A DNA stretch of 8,874 nucleotides from Actinomycetes bacterium (GCA_023426865.1 JAEZBT010000365.1:1-8874); one strand, 5' to 3'; positions 1 to 5,697 are shown, counted from the stretch's first letter. Made by a program: numbers and translations. The notes: generated by a model from the letters alone, not told the origin.

Positions 1-144
1 GGCCTCGCCGCGCTCGGCGTCCTGGTCGCGGTGCGCGGCGACACCCACCGCGATGGACGCCGCGGCCCCGCCACGCCGGTCAGCGCCGCAGCGCCGCCAC
101 CAGCGACCGCAGGCGCGGGTGCCAGAACAGCTCGTCCAGAGTGA
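1..144 (+). CDS. Possible 3' end of a membrane protein gene (partial, doubtful)
   Basis: Frame 1 is open from the left edge to a TGA at 142-144 and has very GC-rich third positions up to about base 50. It encodes a hydrophobic stretch (GLAALGVLVAV) followed by a charged, Ala/Pro-rich tail, which resembles the last membrane helix and cytoplasmic tail of a permease. If real, it would overlap the 3' end of malQ by about 65 bases in convergent orientation. The opposite strand over bases 1-48 can also be read as a plausible start of a gene (GTG at 48) with good third-position GC, but no ribosome binding site is visible there. No family can be assigned from so few residues. The call rests only on codon pattern and hydrophobicity. 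Confidence 0.3.
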   Translation, partial: GLAALGVLVAVRGDTHRDGRRGPATPVSAAAPPPATAGAGARTARPE

Positions 145-2200
145 TCAGCCGCTGCGCGGAGTCCGCGAGCGGGACCTTCCAGTTCGGGTACTCGGTGTCC
201 GTCCCGGGCTGGTTCTGCGCACGGCGCTCGCCGACAGCGTCCGGCAGCGAGACACCGACCAGGACCGCCGGCGACGCGAGCAGCAGGCGGTGCATCGCCT
301 CGACCACCTGGCGCTCGGACGGGTCCGCGCCCACCAGGCCGCGCCGACCCAGGACGTCGAGCAGCTGGCGCCGCTCGGCCCAGGCGTCGGACCTGACCTT
401 CTCGACGGGCTCGGTGAGCAGCCCCAGCCGCTCGCGGAGCTCGACGTGCTCGCCCGCGAGGTAGCCGGCCGTCGGCGGAAGGTCGTGCGTCGTCACCGTG
501 GCCAGCGCGAGCCGGCGGTAGTGCTCGGGCGGACGGAAGTCCTCGCCCTCGCGCTCGAACCACAGCACCGAGGTGCCGAGGATCCCGCGGTCGACGAGGT
601 AGTCGCGCACCCAGGGCTCGAAGGTCCCCAGGTCCTCACCGATGACGACGGCGCCCGCGCGCTGCGCCTCCAGGCAGAGGATGCCGATGAGCGCCTCGTG
701 GTCGTAGCGGACGTACGCGCCGGCCTGCGCGCCGTGGCCCTGCGGGATCCACCACAGCCGGAACAGGCCGATGATGTGGTCGATCCGGATGGCGCCCGCG
801 TGCCGCAGGACGGTGCGCAGCATGTCGCGGTAGGGGCCGTAGGCCGCGCGCGCCAGCGCATCCGGGCGCCACGGCGGCTGCGACCAGTCCTGGCCCTGCT
901 GGTTGTACATGTCGGGCGGGGCGCCGACCGCCACCCCCTGCGCGAAGACGTCCGACATGGCCCACGCGTCCGCACCCTCCGGGTGCACCCCGACCGCGAG
1001 GTCGTGCATGATGCCCAGCCGCATCCCGCCGTCGAGGGCCGCGCGCTGGGCCGCCGCGAGCTGCTCGTCGGCCACCCACTGCAGCCAGCAGTGGAACGTG
1101 ATGCGGTCCGCGAGCTCGGTGCGCAGCTCCCGCACGGCGTCCGAGGCCCGGTCGTGGCAGTCAGCCGGCCACGCCTCGCCCGCGAAGTGCTCGGTGAGCG
1201 CGCACCACGTCGCGAAGTCCTCGAGCCCCGGGCCCTGCTCGGCGCGGAACGCGTCGAACCGCGCCTGCCGCGCGGCGGAGCGCCCGGCCGCGTACACGAC
1301 CTCGAGCGCGACCTTCTTGGCCGCCCAGACCGCGTCGCGGTCGATCGGTCCGGCGTCGGCGCTCAGCGGGCGGGCCTCGTCCGCCTGCCACTCGACGAGC
1401 GTGCGCTCGGCGGACGGCAGGTACGCGGTCTCGGGGATGTCCTCGACGCGCAGGTACACCGGGTTGACGAAGCGCCGGCTCGCGGGCAGGTACGGCGACG
1501 GCGTCATCGGCGGTACGGGCTCGGCCGCGTGCAGCGGGTTGATGAGGACGAAGTCCGCGGACGCGCGGCGCGCCGCCAGCCACGCGAGGTCGCGCAGGTC
1601 CGCGAGGTCGCCGATGCCCCACGACTGCGCGGAGCGCACGGAGTACAGCTGCGCCATGAGCCCGAGCCCGCGGCGCTCGTCCAGGCCCCGCGACAGCTCG
1701 AGGCGCGCGGGCGTCACGACGAGCGTGCACCGGGCCACCGTCCCGTCGCTCTGGGCGAGGAGGGTGTGCCAGCCGAGCGGCAGGTCCGCGGGGATCTCGA
1801 GGGTCGCCCGGCCGACGGCGCGACCGTCGACGGTCCGCGGCGGCACGTACACGTCCAGGTGCGCGAGGTTGCGGCGACCGCCGCCCTCGACCGGGTCGAT
1901 CTCGACCCAGCCCTCCACGGGGGCGCCGTCGTCCACGTGCACCGCGACCGAGCCGCCCGCCCCCGCGCGCACGACGAGCACGGGCGGCACCATTCGCCGC
2001 CACACCTCGTCCTCGGCGTTGGCCAGGGCGACGTCGACGCGCTCGGGCGAGCCGGCATCGACGCCGAGCGCGGCGAGGACAGCGACGAGCGTCTCCTCGC
2101 TCACGTAGCGATGGGACCCGTCGAAGCCCCAGTAGTCCGGCACGACGCCGTACCGGTCCGCGAGGGCCAGCAACGGTTCAGGCAGTGCGGTCTCGGCCAC
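80..2200 (-). CDS. malQ: 4-alpha-glucanotransferase (amylomaltase, GH77)
   Basis: The 706-residue cytoplasmic enzyme transfers alpha-1,4-glucan segments between maltooligosaccharides, releasing glucose, in maltodextrin and glycogen metabolism. GH77 signatures are intact: the RIDH motif with nucleophile Asp474, the VIGEDLG motif with acid/base Glu522, the TTHDLP motif with Asp573, and a C-terminal NQPGT..EYPNW motif at about 663-674. Residues 1-165 form a beta-rich N-terminal extension found in long actinobacterial MalQ proteins and absent from the roughly 500-residue Thermus type. The start is GTG at 2200-2198, because the family-like sequence AETALPEPLLALADRYGV begins there; the frame stays open upstream but encodes only Arg/Ser-rich sequence. 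AGGA lies 7 bases before the GTG, but the same bases form a CAGGAT -10-like hexamer exactly 6 bases upstream, so the mRNA may be leaderless. The gene diverges from the mechanosensitive channel gene. Confidence 0.95.
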   Translation of the reverse strand: MAETALPEPLLALADRYGVVPDYWGFDGSHRYVSEETLVAVLAALGVDAGSPERVDVALANAEDEVWRRMVPPVLVVRAGAGGSVAVHVDDGAPVEGWVEIDPVEGGGRRNLAHLDVYVPPRTVDGRAVGRATLEIPADLPLGWHTLLAQSDGTVARCTLVVTPARLELSRGLDERRGLGLMAQLYSVRSAQSWGIGDLADLRDLAWLAARRASADFVLINPLHAAEPVPPMTPSPYLPASRRFVNPVYLRVEDIPETAYLPSAERTLVEWQADEARPLSADAGPIDRDAVWAAKKVALEVVYAAGRSAARQARFDAFRAEQGPGLEDFATWCALTEHFAGEAWPADCHDRASDAVRELRTELADRITFHCWLQWVADEQLAAAQRAALDGGMRLGIMHDLAVGVHPEGADAWAMSDVFAQGVAVGAPPDMYNQQGQDWSQPPWRPDALARAAYGPYRDMLRTVLRHAGAIRIDHIIGLFRLWWIPQGHGAQAGAYVRYDHEALIGILCLEAQRAGAVVIGEDLGTFEPWVRDYLVDRGILGTSVLWFEREGEDFRPPEHYRRLALATVTTHDLPPTAGYLAGEHVELRERLGLLTEPVEKVRSDAWAERRQLLDVLGRRGLVGADPSERQVVEAMHRLLLASPAVLVGVSLPDAVGERRAQNQPGTDTEYPNWKVPLADSAQRLITLDELFWHPRLRSLVAALRR

Positions 2201-2206
2201 CCCTCG

Positions 2207-2212
2207 ATCCTG
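2207..2212 (-). promoter_or_regulatory. Candidate -10 element of malQ (CAGGAT)
   Basis: Read on the minus strand, CAGGAT is followed by exactly 6 bases and then the GTG start at 2200. Such spacing would put the transcription start on or next to the start codon. No convincing -35 box is visible 16-18 bases upstream. The AGGA inside it could instead serve as a ribosome binding site on a longer transcript. Confidence 0.4.
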
Positions 2213-2228
2213 CCAGAGGCGGCTCGGT

Positions 2229-2261
2229 CCGCCACGTCGCCGCACGGGTCGTGCGTGGCGG
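2229..2261. promoter_or_regulatory. Inverted repeat in the malQ/mscS divergent promoter region
   Basis: A perfect 8-bp inverted repeat, CCGCCACG (2229-2236) and CGTGGCGG (2254-2261), encloses 17 bases. A second short dyad, GCACG (2242-2246) and CGTGC (2250-2254), lies inside it with a slightly different centre. The right arm ends one base before the candidate -10 of the channel gene, and the left arm covers the likely -35 zone of malQ. A regulator bound here could affect both promoters. No known operator consensus was recognised, and GC-rich sequence yields such dyads by chance fairly often. Confidence 0.3.
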
Positions 2262-2262
2262 C

Positions 2263-2268
2263 TAGCCT
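2263..2268 (+). promoter_or_regulatory. Candidate -10 element of the mscS-family gene (TAGCCT)
   Basis: TAGCCT fits the actinobacterial TANNNT -10 pattern and lies exactly 6 bases before the GTG at 2275. No Shine-Dalgarno sequence precedes that GTG. Together this suggests a leaderless mRNA. No clear -35 box is seen. Confidence 0.5.
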
Positions 2269-2274
2269 GCCGGG

Positions 2275-3246
2275 GTGACGTGGTTCGCGACCCCCTCCCC
2301 CACGCCCGACGCGCCCACCGTCGAGGAGGTGAAGGAGACCGCCGGCGAGTGGTTCGACTGGATCGTCGGCGCACCGCTGCAGAGCCTGGTGGCGGTCGTC
2401 GCCGGCGTGGTGCTGCTCGGCCTCAGCCGCTGGCTGATCACGCGCACCGTCCGGTCGGTGGTCTCCGGCGGCGCGAAGGTCCGGCACCAGGCCAAGCGCC
2501 TCCTGCTCAAGACGCCGGTCCGGGCGGCACTCGACTCCGACTCCGACCTGCTCACCGTCGCCCGGCGCGTGCAGCGCGCCGAGACGATGGGCTCGGTGCT
2601 CCGGTCGACGTCGGCCCTGGTCATCGGCATCGTCGTGATCACGGCGATCGCCAACATCAACGACTGGGACCTGGGCCCGGTGCTCGCCTCGGCAGGCGTC
2701 CTCGGCGTGGCGCTCGGCTTCGGCGCGCAGACCCTCGTCAAGGACTGGTTGTCGGGCCTGTTCATGCTCATCGAGGACCAGTACGGCGTGGGCGACGTCG
2801 TGGACCTCGGGGAGGCGTCCGGCGTCGTCGAGGCGATCGGGCTGCGCGTCACCCAGGTGCGCGACCTGTCCGGCACGCTCTGGTACGTGCGCAACGGGGA
2901 GGTCCTGCGCGTCGGCAACATGACCCAGGGCTGGTCGCGCGCCCGTGTCGAGATCGAGGTGCCGCCGGACGCGGACGTCGACCGGGCGATGGAGGTGCTG
3001 CGGGAGGCGGCTGCGCAGATCGGGGCCGACCCCGAGCTCGGCCCGCTCGTGCTCGCCGAGCCGGAGATCACCGGCTTCGAGGACCTCCGTGCCGAGGCCG
3101 TCATGCTGCGCGCGATGATCAAGGTCGCGCCCGCGAAGCAGTGGGTCGTGCAGCGTGCGCTGCGTGCCCGGATCCGGGAGCGCTTCGCCGAGGCGGGCAT
3201 CGCGATGGCGCTGCCGCGGCAGGTCTTCGTCGAGCGCGAGGGCTGA
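2275..3246 (+). CDS. MscS-family mechanosensitive ion channel
   Basis: The 323-residue protein is expected to sit in the cytoplasmic membrane and open under membrane tension to release solutes during hypo-osmotic shock. A hydrophobic helix lies at about 35-57, a second at about 110-128, and the pore-lining region at about 133-166 has the small-residue pattern LASAGVLGVALGFGAQTLVKD, followed by LSGLFMLIEDQYGVGD, the family's most conserved block. A beta domain (VVDLGEASGVVEAIGLRVTQVRD, then WYVRNGEV) at about 175-212 and an alpha/beta C-terminal domain to residue 323 complete the MscS layout. The length is near that of E. coli MscS (286) with a longer N-terminus. The GTG start at 2275 is chosen because the N-terminus fits and a TAGCCT hexamer lies 6 bases upstream; no Shine-Dalgarno sequence is present. 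The gene ends convergently with the EIIA gene, 45 bases away. Confidence 0.94.
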   Translation: MTWFATPSPTPDAPTVEEVKETAGEWFDWIVGAPLQSLVAVVAGVVLLGLSRWLITRTVRSVVSGGAKVRHQAKRLLLKTPVRAALDSDSDLLTVARRVQRAETMGSVLRSTSALVIGIVVITAIANINDWDLGPVLASAGVLGVALGFGAQTLVKDWLSGLFMLIEDQYGVGDVVDLGEASGVVEAIGLRVTQVRDLSGTLWYVRNGEVLRVGNMTQGWSRARVEIEVPPDADVDRAMEVLREAAAQIGADPELGPLVLAEPEITGFEDLRAEAVMLRAMIKVAPAKQWVVQRALRARIRERFAEAGIAMALPRQVFVEREG

Positions 3247-3255
3247 CCGACCGGA

Positions 3256-3271
3256 CCGGCCGTGGGCCCGG
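3256..3271. terminator. Weak imperfect hairpin between convergent mscS-family and EIIA genes
   Basis: CCGGCC (3256-3261) can pair with GGCCCGG (3265-3271) across a 3-base loop with one bulged C. It lies in the 45-bp gap between two convergent stop codons, where a two-way terminator would be useful. There is no T-tract on either side, so this is only a candidate. Confidence 0.25.
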
Positions 3272-3291
3272 CGAGGCGCGTCGGCCAGGCG

Positions 3292-3789
3292 TCAGTGCCA
3301 GGCGAGCAGTCGCTCACCCTCCCGGACCCGGTCCCCCGGCGCGACGGCGGCCACGAGGTCGTCGTCCTCGGCCTGGAGCGCCACGACGGGACAGACGGCC
3401 GAGCGCCCGGCCTGCCGCACGCACTGCGGGGACCACGCCAGCAGCGGCTGGCCGGCCACCACCTCCTGGCCCTCGACGACAGCCACGTCGAAGCACGCCG
3501 ACACGAGGTCCTCCGTGTCGACACCGAGGTGCACGAGCACGGCCCGCTCCGCGTCGACGGCGATGACGACCGCGTGCGGGTACACCGAGAGCATCCGGCC
3601 GGCGACCGGCGCGACCACGACGACGCGTACGGCTCCCGCGCTCTCGTCCGGAGGGTCGGGCTCGATCGCCACGCCCGGCCCCACGACGGCGTCCGCGAAC
3701 ACCGGGTCCGGCACGTCGGCCAGCGCCACGACCGTCCCTGCGAGCGGCGCCACGACATCGGTGGTCAGTCGTGCCTCACGGCTTCTCAT
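3292..3789 (-). CDS. PTS EIIA component, glucose/N-acetylglucosamine (Crr) family
   Basis: The 165-residue cytosolic phosphocarrier should accept phosphate from HPr and pass it to an EIIB domain. The family core is clear: APLAGTVVALADVPDPVFA at about 14-32, APVAG at 60-64, His72 matching the assisting His75 of E. coli EIIA-Glc, and LVHLGVDT with phosphorylatable His87 matching His90. The His72-His87 spacing equals that of E. coli, but the loop between APVAG and His72 is about two residues shorter than the usual F-x-T-x-H form. The start is ATG at 3789 with GAGGGGGG just upstream. The EIIB gene lies 180 bp upstream on the same strand and is the likely phosphate acceptor. No EIIC gene is in the window. 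The family includes regulatory EIIA proteins, so a signalling role is also possible. Confidence 0.92.
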   Translation of the reverse strand: MRSREARLTTDVVAPLAGTVVALADVPDPVFADAVVGPGVAIEPDPPDESAGAVRVVVVAPVAGRMLSVYPHAVVIAVDAERAVLVHLGVDTEDLVSACFDVAVVEGQEVVAGQPLLAWSPQCVRQAGRSAVCPVVALQAEDDDLVAAVAPGDRVREGERLLAWH

Positions 3790-3834
3790 CGTCCCCCCTC
3801 GACCGCCGTGCCCCCCGGGCGGCGCGTCGCGTCC

Positions 3835-3840
3835 ACCCTA
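3835..3840 (-). promoter_or_regulatory. Candidate -10 element of the EIIA gene (TAGGGT)
   Basis: On the minus strand TAGGGT matches the TANNNT actinobacterial -10 pattern and lies 45 bases before the EIIA ATG, leaving a leader of about 40 bases that includes a purine-rich ribosome binding site. No convincing -35 is visible. If active, EIIA would have its own promoter in addition to any readthrough from EIIB. Confidence 0.35.
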
Positions 3841-3890
3841 GCCGCCGCCATCAGCGTGCGCCCTGGTCTCGCGGTCACGAGCGGATATCG

Positions 3891-3904
3891 GCACCAAGGG
3901 GTGC
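3891..3904. other. Short hairpin in the EIIB-EIIA gap
   Basis: GCACC (3891-3895) pairs with GGTGC (3900-3904) around a 4-base loop. It lies about 65 bases after the EIIB stop and about 100 bases before the EIIA start. It could be an attenuator, a processing site or chance; no T-tract follows on the minus strand. Apart from this and the TAGGGT hexamer I see nothing in the 180-bp gap, including no credible small gene. Confidence 0.2.
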
Positions 3905-3969
3905 GAAGCGGACCCGCGCGCTCCGCCAGAGTCCCGGGCCAGCCCCGCCGGACCCGGTCCCCTCCCGGC

Positions 3970-4200
3970 TCAGAGCAGGGTGTCGATGTCGGCGGCGAGC
4001 GCGTCCGCCTCCGGACCGACGACCACCTGGATGACGCGCCCGGACCGGACGACCCCGAACGCGCCGCAGTCGCGCAGCCCCTGCTCGTCGAGGACGGCCG
4101 GGTCCGTGACCACGACCCGGAGCCGGGTGATGCACGGCTCGAGCTCGACGATGTTCCGTGGCCCGCCGAGAGCCGCGAGCACGTCCTGGGCCTTGGTCAT
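3970..4200 (-). CDS. PTS EIIB component, glucose/N-acetylglucosamine family (stand-alone)
   Basis: This 76-residue protein is a free-standing EIIB domain that takes phosphate from EIIA and phosphorylates the sugar carried by an EIIC permease. It shows the whole family pattern: VLAALGGPRNIVELEPCITRLR (residues 7-28) with phosphocysteine Cys23, then GAFGVVRSGRVIQVVVGPEAD at about 46-66. In many bacteria this domain is fused to EIIC; here it is separate, as in several actinobacterial PTS systems. Start choice: GGAGGAGG (4209-4216) lies 8 bases before ATG 4200 and 5 bases before an in-frame GTG at 4203, which would add one residue; ATG is preferred. It is the first gene of a minus-strand pair with EIIA. 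Its EIIC partner is not in the window, so the sugar cannot be named. Confidence 0.92.
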   Translation of the reverse strand: MTKAQDVLAALGGPRNIVELEPCITRLRVVVTDPAVLDEQGLRDCGAFGVVRSGRVIQVVVGPEADALAADIDTLL

Positions 4201-4208
4201 CACGACGA

Positions 4209-4216
4209 CCTCCTCC
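4209..4216 (-). promoter_or_regulatory. Strong ribosome binding site of the EIIB gene (GGAGGAGG)
   Basis: The minus-strand sequence GGAGGAGGT is an almost ideal Shine-Dalgarno sequence, 8 bases from ATG 4200 and 5 from GTG 4203. It supports a short EIIB protein starting here. Confidence 0.75.
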
Positions 4217-4254
4217 GGTGCCGCCTGCGGGGGAGGGCGGCGGCGCCTGCGGTC

Positions 4255-4260
4255 AGCCTA
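4255..4260 (-). promoter_or_regulatory. Candidate -10 element of the EIIB gene (TAGGCT)
   Basis: TAGGCT on the minus strand lies 54 bases before the EIIB ATG, giving a leader of roughly 45-50 bases. It is 8 bases from a candidate plus-strand -10 for glbO, so the two divergent promoters would overlap. No good -35 box is seen. Confidence 0.4.
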
Positions 4261-4268
4261 ACGTGAGG

Positions 4269-4274
4269 GACAAT
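4269..4274 (+). promoter_or_regulatory. Candidate -10 element of glbO (GACAAT)
   Basis: GACAAT keeps A2, A5 and T6 of the -10 consensus and stands out in GC-rich surroundings. It is 38 bases before the glbO GTG, leaving room for a short leader with a ribosome binding site. It faces the EIIB promoter candidate on the other strand. Confidence 0.3.
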
Positions 4275-4312
4275 GGCGGCCGGAAGCCCCTGTCCAGCGA
4301 GGAAGGACGCCT

Positions 4313-4747
4313 GTGCCCCTGCCCGCGGAGCCGACAGGCCCGGCATCGGCGCCCCCTCCGCAGACGCCCTTCGAGGCGTTCGGTGGCGCGGAGACGTTCG
4401 CCCGGCTCGTCGCGCGCTTCTACGAGGGCGTCGCGCGGGACGAGGTGCTGCGCCCGATGTACCCCGAGGAGGACCTCGGGCCGGCCGCCGAACGGCTGCG
4501 CCTGTTCCTCGAGCAGTACTGGGGCGGGCCGACCACGTACAGCGAGCGGCGCGGCCACCCCCGGCTGCGGATGCGCCACGCGCCCTTCATGATCGACGCC
4601 GACGCCCGCGACCGCTGGCTGCGCCACATGCGTGACGCCGTCGAGTCCCTCGACCTGCCGGCGCGCCAGCACGCGGTGCTGTGGGACTACCTCGAGCGGG
4701 CCGCGCATGCCATGGTCAACCGCGTCGCCCCCGAAGGAGGAGCATGA
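4313..4747 (+). CDS. glbO: Group II truncated haemoglobin (trHbO)
   Basis: The 144-residue protein is a cytosolic 2-on-2 globin that binds haem and oxygen; relatives are linked to oxygen or redox chemistry and peroxide or NO handling. The match to mycobacterial GlbO is strong: FGGAETFARLVARFY with TyrB10 at Tyr37, LRPMYPEEDL with TyrCD1 at Tyr50, the block FLEQYWGGPTTYSERRGHPR, proximal HisF8 at His89 in RMRHAPF, and TrpG8 at Trp102 in RDRWLRHM. Residues 1-18 are a Pro/Ala-rich extension absent from the 128-residue M. tuberculosis protein. The start is GTG 4313 with GGAAGGA 5 bases upstream; the next methionine lies inside the globin fold, so a shorter start is unlikely. The stop overlaps the tesB start (ATGA), pointing to translational coupling. 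Confidence 0.96.
   Translation: MPLPAEPTGPASAPPPQTPFEAFGGAETFARLVARFYEGVARDEVLRPMYPEEDLGPAAERLRLFLEQYWGGPTTYSERRGHPRLRMRHAPFMIDADARDRWLRHMRDAVESLDLPARQHAVLWDYLERAAHAMVNRVAPEGGA
4734..4740 (+). promoter_or_regulatory. Ribosome binding site of tesB inside the end of glbO (AAGGAGG)
   Basis: AAGGAGG lies within the last codons of glbO, a few bases before ATG 4744. It decides the tesB start against an in-frame upstream ATG at 4681 that lies wholly within glbO. Confidence 0.75.
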
Positions 4748-5649
4748 CCTCGCAGCACGCCGACGTCGGCCCGAGGACGCCCGACCCGCTGGCCACGGTC
4801 CTCGACGTGCTCGACATCGAGGAGCTCGACACCGACCTGTTCCGGGGTCGCAGCCTGCCCCAGCCCGGTGGTCGGGTGTTCGGCGGCCAGGTGCTGGCGC
4901 AGTCGCTGCTCGCGGCCGCGCGCACCGTCGACGACGCGCGGCCGCCGCACTCCGTGCACGGCTACTTCCTGCGGGCCGGCGACGCCGGCCGCGGCATCAC
5001 GTTCACCGTCGAGCGGCTGCGGGACGGCCGGTCGTTCAGCGCCCGGCGCGTGCACGCCATGCAGAACGGGCAGCCCATCCTCACGCTCACGGCGTCGTTC
5101 CAGGAGGAGCAGCCAGGGCTCGAGCACACCGACAGCCCGCCGGCGGCCACGCCCCCGCCGGAGTCGGTGCCGAGCGCGCTCGAGGTCCTCGGGGCCGTGA
5201 GCCACCCGGTCGCCACGTTCTGGACCCAGACGGCCGCCTTCGACATCCGGCACGTCGAGGAGTCCATCTACCTGGACCCGGCCGCGACGTCGACCTCGCG
5301 GCAGATGGTCTGGATGCGCGCCCGCGGCGTCGTGCCGGGGACCGGTCCGGCGGCGGAGGTGCTGCACCGGGCCCTGATGGCCTACGCGTGCGACCAGGTG
5401 ATGCTCGAGCCGCTGCTGCGCCGGCACGGGCGCAGCTGGGCGACGCGCGGGCTGTCCATCGCGAGCCTGGACCACGCGATGTGGTTCCACCGGCCCGCCT
5501 GCGTCGACGAGTGGCTCCTGTACGTGCAGTACGCGCCGAGCGCGTCGGGCGGTCGCGGCCTCGGGTCGGCCCGGGTGTACCGCCAGGACGGGACGCTCGT
5601 GGCGAGCATCGCGCAGGAAGGCATGATCCGGGTCCCCGACGAGGCCTGA
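4744..5649 (+). CDS. tesB: Acyl-CoA thioesterase II (TesB family, double hot-dog)
   Basis: The 301-residue cytosolic enzyme hydrolyses acyl-CoA to free fatty acid and CoA. Two hot-dog domains are visible: the first at about 15-120, with GGRVFGGQVLAQSLLAA and PHSVHGYFLRAGD, and the second at about 155-297, with DHAMWFHRPACVDEWLLY and QDGTLVASIAQEGMIR. The catalytic triad of E. coli TesB (Asp204, Thr228, Gln278) aligns with Asp217 in YACD, Ser241 in IASLDHAMW and Gln291 in QEGMIR; Ser for Thr keeps the hydroxyl. The length is close to E. coli TesB (286). The start is ATG 4744, set by AAGGAGG at 4734-4740 and the overlap with the glbO stop. It is very likely co-transcribed and translationally coupled with glbO. 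Topoisomerase IB follows after 54 bases. Confidence 0.95.
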   Translation: MTSQHADVGPRTPDPLATVLDVLDIEELDTDLFRGRSLPQPGGRVFGGQVLAQSLLAAARTVDDARPPHSVHGYFLRAGDAGRGITFTVERLRDGRSFSARRVHAMQNGQPILTLTASFQEEQPGLEHTDSPPAATPPPESVPSALEVLGAVSHPVATFWTQTAAFDIRHVEESIYLDPAATSTSRQMVWMRARGVVPGTGPAAEVLHRALMAYACDQVMLEPLLRRHGRSWATRGLSIASLDHAMWFHRPACVDEWLLYVQYAPSASGGRGLGSARVYRQDGTLVASIAQEGMIRVPDEA

Positions 5650-5691
5650 GGTGCCGCGAGCCGCCGACGCGCGGACCGCGGACGACCACCG

Positions 5692-5697
5692 CACACT
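5692..5697 (+). promoter_or_regulatory. Weak candidate -10 element of topoisomerase IB (CACACT)
   Basis: CACACT keeps only A2 and T6 of TANNNT but lies exactly 6 bases before ATG 5704, the same spacing as the candidates at malQ and mscS. No ribosome binding site precedes this ATG. Readthrough from tesB is the alternative source of mRNA. Confidence 0.25.

Noticed and set aside
53..2278. A 741-codon open frame on the plus strand covering almost all of malQ
   Set aside because: It is antisense to a gene with complete GH77 motifs. Its translation is low-complexity, rich in Arg, Ala, Val and Gln, with no recognisable domain; such frames arise because GC-rich third positions remove stop codons on the other strand.
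2262..3758. A 498-codon minus-strand frame across the mscS-family gene and into EIIA
   Set aside because: The sequence is Ser/Arg/Thr-rich shadow translation and overlaps two genes with clear families in better frames.
3855..3885. A DasR-type operator upstream of the EIIA gene, suggested by TGGTCT
   Set aside because: Only the left half resembles the consensus; the right half (CGGTCA) is not the inverted half-site, so the palindrome is broken.
3292..5649. A single sugar-sensing and globin functional system made of EIIA, EIIB, glbO and tesB
   Set aside because: The PTS genes and glbO-tesB are on opposite strands, belong to separate common families and share only a promoter region; nothing shows a joint function beyond possible promoter interference.
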